This document shows, in pieces, positions 43,913 through 51,349 of a stretch of 64,000 nucleotides of DNA. The notes below the pieces were generated by a model. That model was given only the letters and a program-made list of their open reading frames with translations, was not told the DNA's origin and searched no databases. A program made the translations under genes and the position numbers. Numbering within the stretch: the stretch's first letter is position 1; every line of letters starts with the position of its first letter. The DNA is taken from positions 124,001-188,000 of the forward strand of contig NZ_VDUY01000007.1 in assembly GCF_008039575.1 (NCBI RefSeq), written 5' to 3'. This DNA is from Zeimonas arvi (GTDB taxonomy: Bacteria; Pseudomonadota; Gammaproteobacteria; Burkholderiales; Burkholderiaceae_E).

Positions 43913-44581
43913 ATGCCGCCCAAGCGTCCGAACGAGTCGAATCCGGCGCTCCCGATCGCCGGGCGTCCCGATCCGGCGCTCGCCATTGCCCGCTATCGGG
44001 AGCACGCGGCCGGCTACGACGCCTCGGCACGGCGCAGCATGCCCGCGCGCCTTCGCACGATCGGGCGATTGGCCTTGCAGGCGGGCGACGTCGTCCTCGA
44101 CGCGGGCTGCGGAACCGGCCTGAGCTTCGCACCCATCCTCGAACGAATCGGCCCCGGCGGCCGGCTGGTCGGCGTGGAGGTGTCGCCCGAGATGATCGCG
44201 CTCGCTGGCGAGCGCTGCGGGCGCGGGGGCTGGCGCAACGTGCGCCTGCTGCAGTCGACGGTCGAAGAGGCGCCGTTCGGCGAGAACTTCGACGCGGTGC
44301 TGTTCCACTGCGCCCACGATGTGCTGCGCTCTGGACCAGCGCTCGAGCGGATCTTCGCCGCCACACGCTCCGGGGCGCGGGTGGCCGCGGCCGGCATGAA
44401 GCTCGGGCCGTGGTGGTCGGCGCCGCTGAACCCGCTGGTGCGGCGCCGCGCGCGACCGTACATGACCACCTTCGAGGGGCTCGAGCGGCCGTGGAGCCTG
44501 CTCGAGGGCTACCTGAGCAGCTTCGAGTGGGTGTCGCGCAACCTCGGCAGCGGCTGGATCGGCTGGGGCCGCCGCGCCTGA
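43913..44581 (+). CDS. Class I SAM-dependent methyltransferase
   Basis: A 222-aa cytosolic methyltransferase. SAM motif I is VVLDAGCGTGLSF (near 55), followed by the acidic residue in LVGVEVSPEM, motif II NFDAVLFHCAHDVL and a motif III helix RSGARVAAAGMKLGPW. The C-terminal region (PYMTTFEGLERPWSLLEGYLSSFEW) is lineage-specific. The start ATG 43913 is 47 bp from the divergent egtD start; a TTCTAACCT stretch in the gap is AT-rich for this genome but no clear promoter is seen. A small-molecule substrate is likely; a link with hercynine metabolism is only positional. Confidence 0.85.
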   Translation: MPPKRPNESNPALPIAGRPDPALAIARYREHAAGYDASARRSMPARLRTIGRLALQAGDVVLDAGCGTGLSFAPILERIGPGGRLVGVEVSPEMIALAGERCGRGGWRNVRLLQSTVEEAPFGENFDAVLFHCAHDVLRSGPALERIFAATRSGARVAAAGMKLGPWWSAPLNPLVRRRARPYMTTFEGLERPWSLLEGYLSSFEWVSRNLGSGWIGWGRRA

Positions 44582-44612
44582 GGCAAGGCCGCGCCGTCCG
44601 ATTCTCCCGCGC

Positions 44613-46325
44613 TCAGCGGAGGTCCTCTTCCAGGAATTCCGCGCCGCTGCGCCGCCCCGATGCCGGCCGGCCGGTTTCCTGTCCGCGCAATTCCACCCGG
44701 CGGATCTTTCCAGAGATCGTCTTGGGCAGCTCGCTGAACTCGATCCGGCGGATCAACTTGTAGCCGGCCAGCCGCTCGCGCAGGAAGCGGAAGATGCTCG
44801 CCGCGGTGGCCTCGTCGGCCGCGTGTCCCGGCGCGGTGATCACGAAGGCCTTGGGCACGTAGCCGCGAACCGGATCCGGCGACGGCACCACCGCGGCCTC
44901 GGCCACCGCCGGGTGCTCGATCAGCACGCTCTCGAGCTCGAAGGGGCTGATTCGGTAGCCCGAGGCCTTGAACACGTCGTCGGCACGGCCCACGTAGGTG
45001 ATGTAACCGTCGGTGTCGCGCTGGCCGACGTCGCCGGTGTGGTAGTAGCCGTCGCGCATCACTTCGGCGGTCTTGTCGGCATCGTCGGCGTAGCCGTTCA
45101 TCAGCGCGACCGGGCGGTGCGACAGGTCGATGCAGATCTCGCCCTCGTCGCCCGGCTTGCCGTCGGGGTCGAGCAGTGCGATCCGGTAGCCGGGAAGCGG
45201 CCGGCCCATCGAACCCGGTTTCAGCTTCGCGCCCGGCGGATTGCCGATCTGTGCGGTGGTCTCGGTCTGGCCGTAGCCGTCGCGGATCGTGATGCCCCAC
45301 GCGGCGCGAACCTGCTCGATCACCTCGGGATTCAGCGGCTCGCCGGCCGAGATCAGCTCGCGCAACGGCACCGGCCAGCGCTTCAGGTCTTCCTGGATCA
45401 GCATCCGCCAGACGGTGGGCGGCGCGCACAGCGTGTTCACGCGGTGCTTCACCAGCGTCTCGAGCACCGCGGGTCCGTTGAAGCGGCTGTAGTTGTAGAT
45501 GAAGACGCAGGCCTGCGCATTGAACGGGGCGAAGAAGCAGCTCCAGGCGTGCTTGGCCCAGCCCGGCGAACTGATCGTCCAGTGCACGTCGCCGCGCTTC
45601 AGGCCCAGCCAGTACATCGTCGACAGGTGACCCACCGGATAGCTCTGCTGCGTGTGCTGGACCAGCTTGGGCTTGGCGGTCGTCCCCGAGGTGAAGTACT
45701 CGAGAAGCGGGTCGCCGGCGTTCACCGGCTCGGGCGGAAAAAAGCGTTTCGGCGCGCCCATCGAGCGGCGGTAGGCGATCCACATTGCTCCGGCGGGCGA
45801 AGCGCCGTCGGCGTCGGCATCGACCCGGACGAGATTGAGCCCGGCGAGGGCTGCGGCGCCCAGCTCGTCGAGCTTGGCCGCACCGCCGGCGTTGGTGACC
45901 ACGTGCCGCACCTTGCCGCGCCGCAGCCGGTCGGCCAGGTCCTCGCCCGACAGCAGCGTGGTGGCCGGGATCACCACCGCGCCGAGCTTGATCGCGGCGA
46001 GCATCGTCTCCCAGAGGGGGACTTCGTTGCCGAGCATCAGCAGCATCCGGTCGCCCTTGCGCGCGCCGAGCGAGACCAGGAAGTTCGCGACCTGGTTCGA
46101 GCGCTCGGACAACTGCGCGTAGGAGAGCCGGGCCTCCGTCCCCGATTCCTCGACGATGTGCAGCGCCGGCGCGTCGTTGCCCTGTGCGATGGCGTCGAAG
46201 TAGTCGCGAGCCCAGTTGAAGGTCTCGAGCCGCGGCCACGCGAACGCCCCGAAGGCTTCCTCGTGGTTCTCCCGGTGCTCGATCAGCAGGTCGCGGGCGG
46301 CCAGGAATCGGTCGAGTTCGGTCAT
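44613..46325 (-). CDS. AMP-forming acyl-CoA synthetase (medium-chain/benzoate-ligase-like)
   Basis: A 570-aa adenylate-forming ligase. The ATP loop is EYFTSGTTAKPKLVQHT, A5 is DGYGQTETTAQIG, A7 YHTGDVGQRD and A8 RADDVFKASGYRISPFELE, with catalytic Lys in PKTISGKIRRVEL. The SGYRI form of A8 and the WTISSPGWAKHAWSC motif place it with the ACSM/medium-chain and aromatic acid ligases rather than FadD. The start is ATG 46325. It stands alone: a 232-bp gap without genes or clear promoter lies upstream, and the downstream neighbour is convergent. Confidence 0.9.
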   Translation of the reverse strand: MTELDRFLAARDLLIEHRENHEEAFGAFAWPRLETFNWARDYFDAIAQGNDAPALHIVEESGTEARLSYAQLSERSNQVANFLVSLGARKGDRMLLMLGNEVPLWETMLAAIKLGAVVIPATTLLSGEDLADRLRRGKVRHVVTNAGGAAKLDELGAAALAGLNLVRVDADADGASPAGAMWIAYRRSMGAPKRFFPPEPVNAGDPLLEYFTSGTTAKPKLVQHTQQSYPVGHLSTMYWLGLKRGDVHWTISSPGWAKHAWSCFFAPFNAQACVFIYNYSRFNGPAVLETLVKHRVNTLCAPPTVWRMLIQEDLKRWPVPLRELISAGEPLNPEVIEQVRAAWGITIRDGYGQTETTAQIGNPPGAKLKPGSMGRPLPGYRIALLDPDGKPGDEGEICIDLSHRPVALMNGYADDADKTAEVMRDGYYHTGDVGQRDTDGYITYVGRADDVFKASGYRISPFELESVLIEHPAVAEAAVVPSPDPVRGYVPKAFVITAPGHAADEATAASIFRFLRERLAGYKLIRRIEFSELPKTISGKIRRVELRGQETGRPASGRRSGAEFLEEDLR

Positions 46326-46557
46326 GACGGTCGGGGCTCCGAGGGACGTGAACGGGCGTGCGCGTGAAATCAGCAGTACGCTATCAGAACTGCGCGGCGT
46401 CGGCCCGACCATCGCCGCTCGAACTGCGTTCGACCAAGGTTCCGGAGGTCCGCCGGCATGGGGATTTCCAGCCCGGAGCGCGCATCGTCGAATGCGCGCG
46501 TCCTGGCCGGCATGCGCAGGACGAGGCGGGCCGGCGCCGGCCCCGCGCGATAGCGTG

Positions 46558-47583
46558 TCAGGCCAGCGCGCGCGGATTGTCCCGCAGATAGGCGGCCACG
46601 ATCTCGTCGGCGGACGCGTCGGCGCGAATGCCCGCCCGGCTCGCCCGCGCCGACTCGAAGCGCTTCGGCCACTGGTCGACCGCAAGCTGGAAGCGCGGCT
46701 CGGGTTGCCAGCGCATTGCACCGACTCGCGCGCCGGCGCCTTCGGCCACACGCTCGCTCGCGTCGGCCAGTTCGGCGAGCGTGAGGCTCAGCGAGGGCAG
46801 GTTCATGGCGCGGGTGTGGCCGAAGGCCTCGGCCGGCAGGTCGTGAACCGCGATCAGGGCGTCCACCACCCGCTCGGCCGATGCGGCCGCGATCCGGGTG
46901 TCGGGGGCGAGCGGGCAGACGACGTCGCGCCCGAGCAGCCGGTCGCCGACGATGGCTGCGATCGCACCGGACACGGTGGGCACGACGGAGCCGGGCGGCG
47001 GCGCTTGCGCACCCGCATGGCGGGTCATCACGATCGGCAGGCGCAGGCAGCGGCCATCGACGAATCCGTGGCGGGCGTAGTCGTCGATCAGCAGCTCGCC
47101 GATCGCCTTCTGCGTGCCGTAAGAAGTCTGGGGCGTCAGCGGCACGCCGTCGCCCACCACCTCGGGAAGGGGCCCGCCGAATGCCGCCAGCGAACTGGTG
47201 AAGACCAGGCGCGGGGCCTTGCCGCGCAGCCGCAGCGCCTCGAGCAGGGCGAGCAACCCGTGCAGATTCACCGCCAGGCCGCGGGCGAAGTCGGTCTCGG
47301 ACTCCACCGTCAACGTGGCCGCGAGCGGAAACACGCTGTCGACGTCGTCGTCGAGCAGCGCGGCCGGGGCGGCGGGGTCGGCGACGTCGGTCTCCATGCT
47401 GCGCAGCCGGATGCCCGACCCCGCGGGCAGCGCCAGCGCCTCGGGCGCGCGCCGATCGGCCAGCACCAGCTCGGTGATCGGCGCGGTCCGGCCCGACGGT
47501 CCGACCAGGCTGCCGCGGGCGACCAGCGCCCGCGCCAGTCGCGTGCCCAGGAAGCCGCCGGCGCCGGTGATCAGCACCCTCAT
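46558..47583 (-). CDS. denD: D-erythronate dehydrogenase-like SDR (DenD family)
   Basis: A 341-aa extended short-chain dehydrogenase. The NAD site is ITGAGGFLGTRLA (5-17), with an acidic residue in LVLADRRAPEAL. The catalytic triad consists of Ser in FTSSLAAFGG and Tyr-x-x-x-Lys in SYGTQKAIGE. The ATGTRLA-type start, the DGRCLRLPIVMTR segment and the C-terminal FDSARA-like block fit DenD, which oxidises D-erythronate to 2-keto-D-erythronate. The partner genes otnI, otnK and otnC are not present here. It overlaps the hydroxyacid dehydrogenase by 4 bp, so the operon probably serves a hydroxy-acid catabolic route. Confidence 0.83.
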   Translation of the reverse strand: MRVLITGAGGFLGTRLARALVARGSLVGPSGRTAPITELVLADRRAPEALALPAGSGIRLRSMETDVADPAAPAALLDDDVDSVFPLAATLTVESETDFARGLAVNLHGLLALLEALRLRGKAPRLVFTSSLAAFGGPLPEVVGDGVPLTPQTSYGTQKAIGELLIDDYARHGFVDGRCLRLPIVMTRHAGAQAPPPGSVVPTVSGAIAAIVGDRLLGRDVVCPLAPDTRIAAASAERVVDALIAVHDLPAEAFGHTRAMNLPSLSLTLAELADASERVAEGAGARVGAMRWQPEPRFQLAVDQWPKRFESARASRAGIRADASADEIVAAYLRDNPRALA

Positions 47584-48635
47584 GCGGCGTTTCCTGGTGC
47601 GGCCGGATCCCGCACGGCGAGCTGCTCGGCGTTCACCAGCCGGATCGGTTCTCCGTCCAGCCAGGCCAGCAAGGCGTCGGCCATGCCCTGCCGGAAGGCG
47701 GCGAATACCTTGTCGTTCACGTAGCCCAGGTGCGGCGTGAGGACGAGGTTGGGCAAGGACAGGACCGGTGAGCCGGCCGGCAGCGGCTCGACGCCGAAGA
47801 CGTCGAGCGCAGCCAGTCCGGGGCGGCCGCGCGCGAGCGCATCGAGCAGCGCCGCCTCGTCGATCAGTGCCGCGCGCGAGGTGTTCACCAGCACCGCGTC
47901 GCTGCGCATCCGTGCCAGGTCGCCGGCGCCGACGATGCAGCGCGTGCGATCCGACAGCACCAGGTGCAGCGACACGACTGCCGAGGTTTCGAAGAGCGCT
48001 TCTTTCGACACCCGGCGCGCTCCGCCCGCCTGGGCACGCGCGTCGTCGAGGTTGGGGCTCCAGGCCACCACCTCCATGCCGAAGGCCCGGCCCACCGCCG
48101 CGACCCGGGCGCCGATCTGGCCCAGGCCCACCAGGCCCAGCCGCTCGCCTTCGAGATTGGCCGGCAGCGGGTAGGGCATCCCGTGGGCATCGCCCCGCCA
48201 ATGTCCGCGCCGGATGCCGGCGTCGGCCATGGTGACGCGCTTGGTCGCCGCCAAGATCAGGGCCCAGGTCAGCTCGGCGGTGGACGACTTGCTCGGCCCG
48301 AAGGGGGTGAACGAGACCGGGATGCCCCGCCTGGCGGCTGCCAGGTGGTCGACTGCCAGGTTTCGCTCTCCGGTGAACACCACGAACTTCAGTCGCGGCA
48401 GATCGTCCACGACCGCTGCGGGGAAGGGCGTGCGCTCGCGGACCAGGCAGACCGCGTCGAAATCGGCCAGCGCCTCGATGACTTGCTGCCGCGAGCCGAA
48501 GGGCCGGTCGAAGACGACCACCTCGGCGCGCGAGCGGATGGTGTCCCAGTCGGCGCCGAAGGCGAGCGATCGCTCGTAATCGTCGCAGACCGCGATGCGG
48601 GGCGGGCTCGACGCGTGCGTCCGGCCTTCCGTCAT
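47580..48635 (-). CDS. D-2-hydroxyacid dehydrogenase family protein
   Basis: A 351-aa NAD-dependent oxidoreductase of the D-isomer-specific family. The Rossmann motif is LGLVGLGQIGARVAAVGRAFG (split here for length: GLGQIG is the core). The catalytic Arg is in VNTSRAALID, Glu in DVFGVEPLP and His in LTPHLGYV. Substrate may be 2-ketogluconate, hydroxypyruvate or a similar 2-keto acid. It overlaps both neighbours by 4 bp, the TctC receptor upstream and denD downstream, so the three genes are translated together and probably handle the same imported hydroxy acid. Confidence 0.9.
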   Translation of the reverse strand: MTEGRTHASSPPRIAVCDDYERSLAFGADWDTIRSRAEVVVFDRPFGSRQQVIEALADFDAVCLVRERTPFPAAVVDDLPRLKFVVFTGERNLAVDHLAAARRGIPVSFTPFGPSKSSTAELTWALILAATKRVTMADAGIRRGHWRGDAHGMPYPLPANLEGERLGLVGLGQIGARVAAVGRAFGMEVVAWSPNLDDARAQAGGARRVSKEALFETSAVVSLHLVLSDRTRCIVGAGDLARMRSDAVLVNTSRAALIDEAALLDALARGRPGLAALDVFGVEPLPAGSPVLSLPNLVLTPHLGYVNDKVFAAFRQGMADALLAWLDGEPIRLVNAEQLAVRDPAAPGNAA

Positions 48636-49618
48636 TTCCCGGCCTGGATGTCGTTGTCCTTCACGACCTTGGCCCAGCGGTCGATCTCGTTGTTCAGGAA
48701 CTTCTCGAAGTCCGCCGGCGAACTGGCCACGATGTCCATGCCCTGGCTCGACAGCTTCTCCTTGACCTCGGCCTTGGCGAGCACCTTGCTCACCTCGGCG
48801 TGCATCCGGTCGACGATGGGCTTGGGCGTGCCGGCCGGCGCGAGCAGGCCCCACCAGGCCAGGGCCTCGAAGCCGGGGACGCCCTGCTCGGCCATCGGCA
48901 GCGTGCCGGGCAGGCTGGGCGCCGCCTTGGCCGAGGTCACCGCCAGCGGCTTGACCCGACCGGCCTGGACGTGCGGAGTGACCAGGAACACGGTGCCGAT
49001 CGCCATCGGCACCTGGTTGCCGACTGCGTCGGTCATCAGCGGACCGCCGCCCCGATAGGGGATGTGGTTGAACGAGGTGCCGACCATGTTGCCGACCTGG
49101 GCCATGGCCAGGTGGCCGAGGCTGCCGCTGCCGATCGAGCCGAAGGCGAGCTCGCCGGGCTTCTTCTTCGCTTCCGCGAGCACGTCCGCGAAGTTCTTCC
49201 ACGGCTGCGAAGTGTGCGCCACCAGCGCCATCGGCGAGGTGCCGATCAGCATCACCGGGGCGAGATCCTTCTTGGTGTCGAAAGGCATGTTCGGGATCAC
49301 GCTGGGGTTCACGCCGTGCGTGTCGAAGACCACCAGCCAGGTGTAGCCGTCCGGCGCCGCGCTCGCCACGGCGGCCGCGCCGATCGAGCCGGACGCACCG
49401 GACTTGTTCTCCACCACCACGCTCTGCTTGAGCGGCTCGGCCAGATGCTGGGCCAGCAGGCGCGAGACCTGGTCGACCGAGCCGCCGGGCGGAAAGGGCG
49501 CGACGATGCGCACCGCCTTCGCCGGCCAGGCGTCGGCCGCGAGGGCGGCCGGGGCAGGCGCGAGCAGCGCCGCGGTGGAAGCGATTGCGGCAGCGGCCGC
49601 GACGACGCGTGTCTTCAT
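48632..49618 (-). CDS. Tripartite tricarboxylate transporter receptor (Bug/TctC family)
   Basis: A 328-aa periplasmic binding protein. A Sec signal (AAAAIASTAALLAPAPAALAA) is followed by the Bug-family pattern: WPAKAVRIVAPFPPGGSVDQVSR in pieces, NKSGASGSIGAAAVASAAPDGYT, FNHIPYRGGGPLMTDAVGNQV and a C-terminal helix with SSPADFEKFLNNEIDRWAKVV. Such receptors are very abundant in Burkholderiales and are often without a dedicated tctAB permease, as here. The operon partners suggest an aldonic or hydroxy-acid ligand. The start ATG 49618 has an SD-like GAGGAGA upstream on this strand. Confidence 0.92.
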   Translation of the reverse strand: MKTRVVAAAAAIASTAALLAPAPAALAADAWPAKAVRIVAPFPPGGSVDQVSRLLAQHLAEPLKQSVVVENKSGASGSIGAAAVASAAPDGYTWLVVFDTHGVNPSVIPNMPFDTKKDLAPVMLIGTSPMALVAHTSQPWKNFADVLAEAKKKPGELAFGSIGSGSLGHLAMAQVGNMVGTSFNHIPYRGGGPLMTDAVGNQVPMAIGTVFLVTPHVQAGRVKPLAVTSAKAAPSLPGTLPMAEQGVPGFEALAWWGLLAPAGTPKPIVDRMHAEVSKVLAKAEVKEKLSSQGMDIVASSPADFEKFLNNEIDRWAKVVKDNDIQAGK

Positions 49619-49727
49619 GGTCTCCTCGTTCTGGTCTTGTAGCGGGAACGGAACGCGAAACTAGCATGCCTGGGGTCGACACGGTCGATTCCGGCCTTGT
49701 CGCGTCACCGATGTCCCCGATGCGCTT

Positions 49728-49733
49728 TAGAAT
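49728..49733 (+). promoter_or_regulatory. Candidate -10 for the Hfq-like gene (leaderless transcript)
   Basis: TAGAAT, five of six to consensus, ends 8 bp before ATG 49742, so transcription would start at or one base before the start codon. No usable ribosome site is present. The -35 is weak (GTCACC at 18 bp). Confidence 0.4.
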
Positions 49734-49741
49734 GTCGGAAT

Positions 49742-50230
49742 ATGCCCCAGACCGCCGATCGCGAGCCGGGCGCCACCGTCCGCGCGGACGGGCGCACCGA
49801 GAACGCGCAATTCATGTTCCTGAACCGGCTTCGCCGCGAGCGCAGCCGGGTGGAGATCTACCTCGTCTCGGGCACCCGCCTGCAGGGGCGGATCCAGTCC
49901 TTCGACGGGCGCATGCTGCTCCTCGCCACCGAGACCGGTGTCGTGGCCCTTTACCACCAGGCGACCGCGACCGTACAGCGCTCGCTGGCGCGCCCCAAGC
50001 GCGGGATGCCGCGAAGCCAGGAAGACCGGCCACGCAAGGTGATGCTGCGGCCCAGGTCCGATGCCGGGTACGCCGCCGAGCCTCGCCACGAGGAAGACGC
50101 GCCCGCGCGGCCGCCATTCGGCCTGCGCCAGGCAGCCGACTACGGCGCTTCGGGCGGCCAGCCCGCCACGCCCCCGGTGGTCATCAAGAAGCGCCGCTCG
50201 CGGCTGCTGGTCAAGCCCGACGAGGAGTGA
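49742..50230 (+). CDS. Hfq-like Sm-fold protein with altered Sm2 motif and long basic tail
   Basis: A 162-aa protein whose residues 21-80 align with Hfq: NAQFMFLNRLRRERSRVEIY, LVSGTRLQGRIQSFDG and the Sm2 region. Sm1 is well kept (YLVSGTRLQG against YLVNGIKLQG). In Sm2 the canonical Y-K-H-A-I-S-T reads Y71-H-Q-A-T-A-T77, so both the Lys and the His of the proximal RNA-binding pocket are replaced. About 80 further residues follow, Arg/Lys-rich, ending KKRRSRLLVKPDEE. It is therefore a paralogue, not the housekeeping hfq, which usually sits by der/hflX. RNA binding is likely but target choice should differ. Confidence 0.82.
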   Translation: MPQTADREPGATVRADGRTENAQFMFLNRLRRERSRVEIYLVSGTRLQGRIQSFDGRMLLLATETGVVALYHQATATVQRSLARPKRGMPRSQEDRPRKVMLRPRSDAGYAAEPRHEEDAPARPPFGLRQAADYGASGGQPATPPVVIKKRRSRLLVKPDEE

Positions 50231-50272
50231 CCGGCGGTCGCGCGTGCAGGCGGCCGCTCGCGCGAGCAGCGA

Positions 50273-51178
50273 TCATTCGTAGTCGCGCGGCGTCCACCAC
50301 GGGAAGAACGCCGGCATGTCCGTCGAGACCCGGTTGCGGAACCCGGCCGGGCGCTTCTCCAGGAAGGCGGTCACGCCTTCCTTTGCATCCTCGGCCCGGC
50401 CGCGCGCCCAGATCGCGCGGCTGTCCACCTTGTGCGCCTCCATCGGGTGGTCGGCGCCGGTCATTCGCCAGATCATCTGCCGGGTGAGCGCCACCGAGAC
50501 CGGAGCGGCGTTGTCGGCGATCTCGCGGGCCAGCGCGCGTGCCGCGGGCAGCAGCGCGTCGGGTGCGTGCACCGCGGAAACCAGTCCGCCGGCAAGCGCC
50601 TCCTGCGCCGGGAACACGCGGCCGGTGTAGGTCCATTCGAGCGCCTTGCTGACGCCCACGATCCGCGGCAGGAACCACGAGGAGCAGGCTTCAGGCGTGA
50701 TGCCGCGCCGCGCGAACACGAAGCCGAAGCGCGCGTTCTCCGAAGCGAGCCGGATGTCCATGGGCAGTTGCATCGTCACGCCCACGCCGACCGCCGGGCC
50801 GTTCACCGCGGCGATGACGGGTTTCAGGCACTCGAAGATGCGCAGCGACACCCGCCCGCCACCGTCGCGGACGGACTCGTGGCCGAGGTCCGGTTGGCCA
50901 TCGGGCAGCAGCGGCACGCCCTGCTTGTCGGGCCGGTCGCCGCGCGCCTCGTAGTCGAAGGTCTTGCCGCCGGCCGACAGGTCGGCGCCGGCGCAGAATG
51001 CGCGCCCGGCGCCGGTCACGATGACGGCACGCACCGCGTCGTCGGCATCGGCCCGGTCGAAGGCGTCGATCAGTTCGTTCATCATCGCGGCGGTGAACGC
51101 GTTCAGCTTCTCCGGCCGGTTCAGCGTGATCGTGAGGATGCCGTCTTCGACATCGTAGAGGATCGTTTCGTAGCTCAC
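50273..51178 (-). CDS. Enoyl-CoA hydratase/isomerase family (crotonase)
   Basis: A 301-aa crotonase-fold protein. The CoA-binding and oxyanion-hole segments are FCAGADLSAGGK (about 60-71) and ECLKPVIAAVNGPAVGVGVTM (about 115-135). The usual catalytic Glu position falls in RRGITPEACSSWFLPRIVG near 160-175. An insert after the first oxyanion motif (KTFDYEARGDRPDKQG) lengthens it over typical 260-aa enzymes. Start: GTG 51178, supported by AAGGAG 6 bp upstream on this strand. The substrate is unknown. It is divergent from the SLC13 transporter across 171 bp. Confidence 0.9.
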   Translation of the reverse strand: MSYETILYDVEDGILTITLNRPEKLNAFTAAMMNELIDAFDRADADDAVRAVIVTGAGRAFCAGADLSAGGKTFDYEARGDRPDKQGVPLLPDGQPDLGHESVRDGGGRVSLRIFECLKPVIAAVNGPAVGVGVTMQLPMDIRLASENARFGFVFARRGITPEACSSWFLPRIVGVSKALEWTYTGRVFPAQEALAGGLVSAVHAPDALLPAARALAREIADNAAPVSVALTRQMIWRMTGADHPMEAHKVDSRAIWARGRAEDAKEGVTAFLEKRPAGFRNRVSTDMPAFFPWWTPRDYE

Positions 51179-51349
51179 CGCGGACTCCTTGACTCGGCAG
51201 GGATCGGATGCCGGATGGTAAGGCCAGGCCGGCGGCGAGATCGGCGGGGCCTGCGCGTCCGGCGTTCCGTTCTATGATGGGCCGGGCACCGGGCGGATCG
51301 GCCGGGGATCCGGACCGGCCGCCGCCGGCGCCCATCGCGGAGCCTGCTC

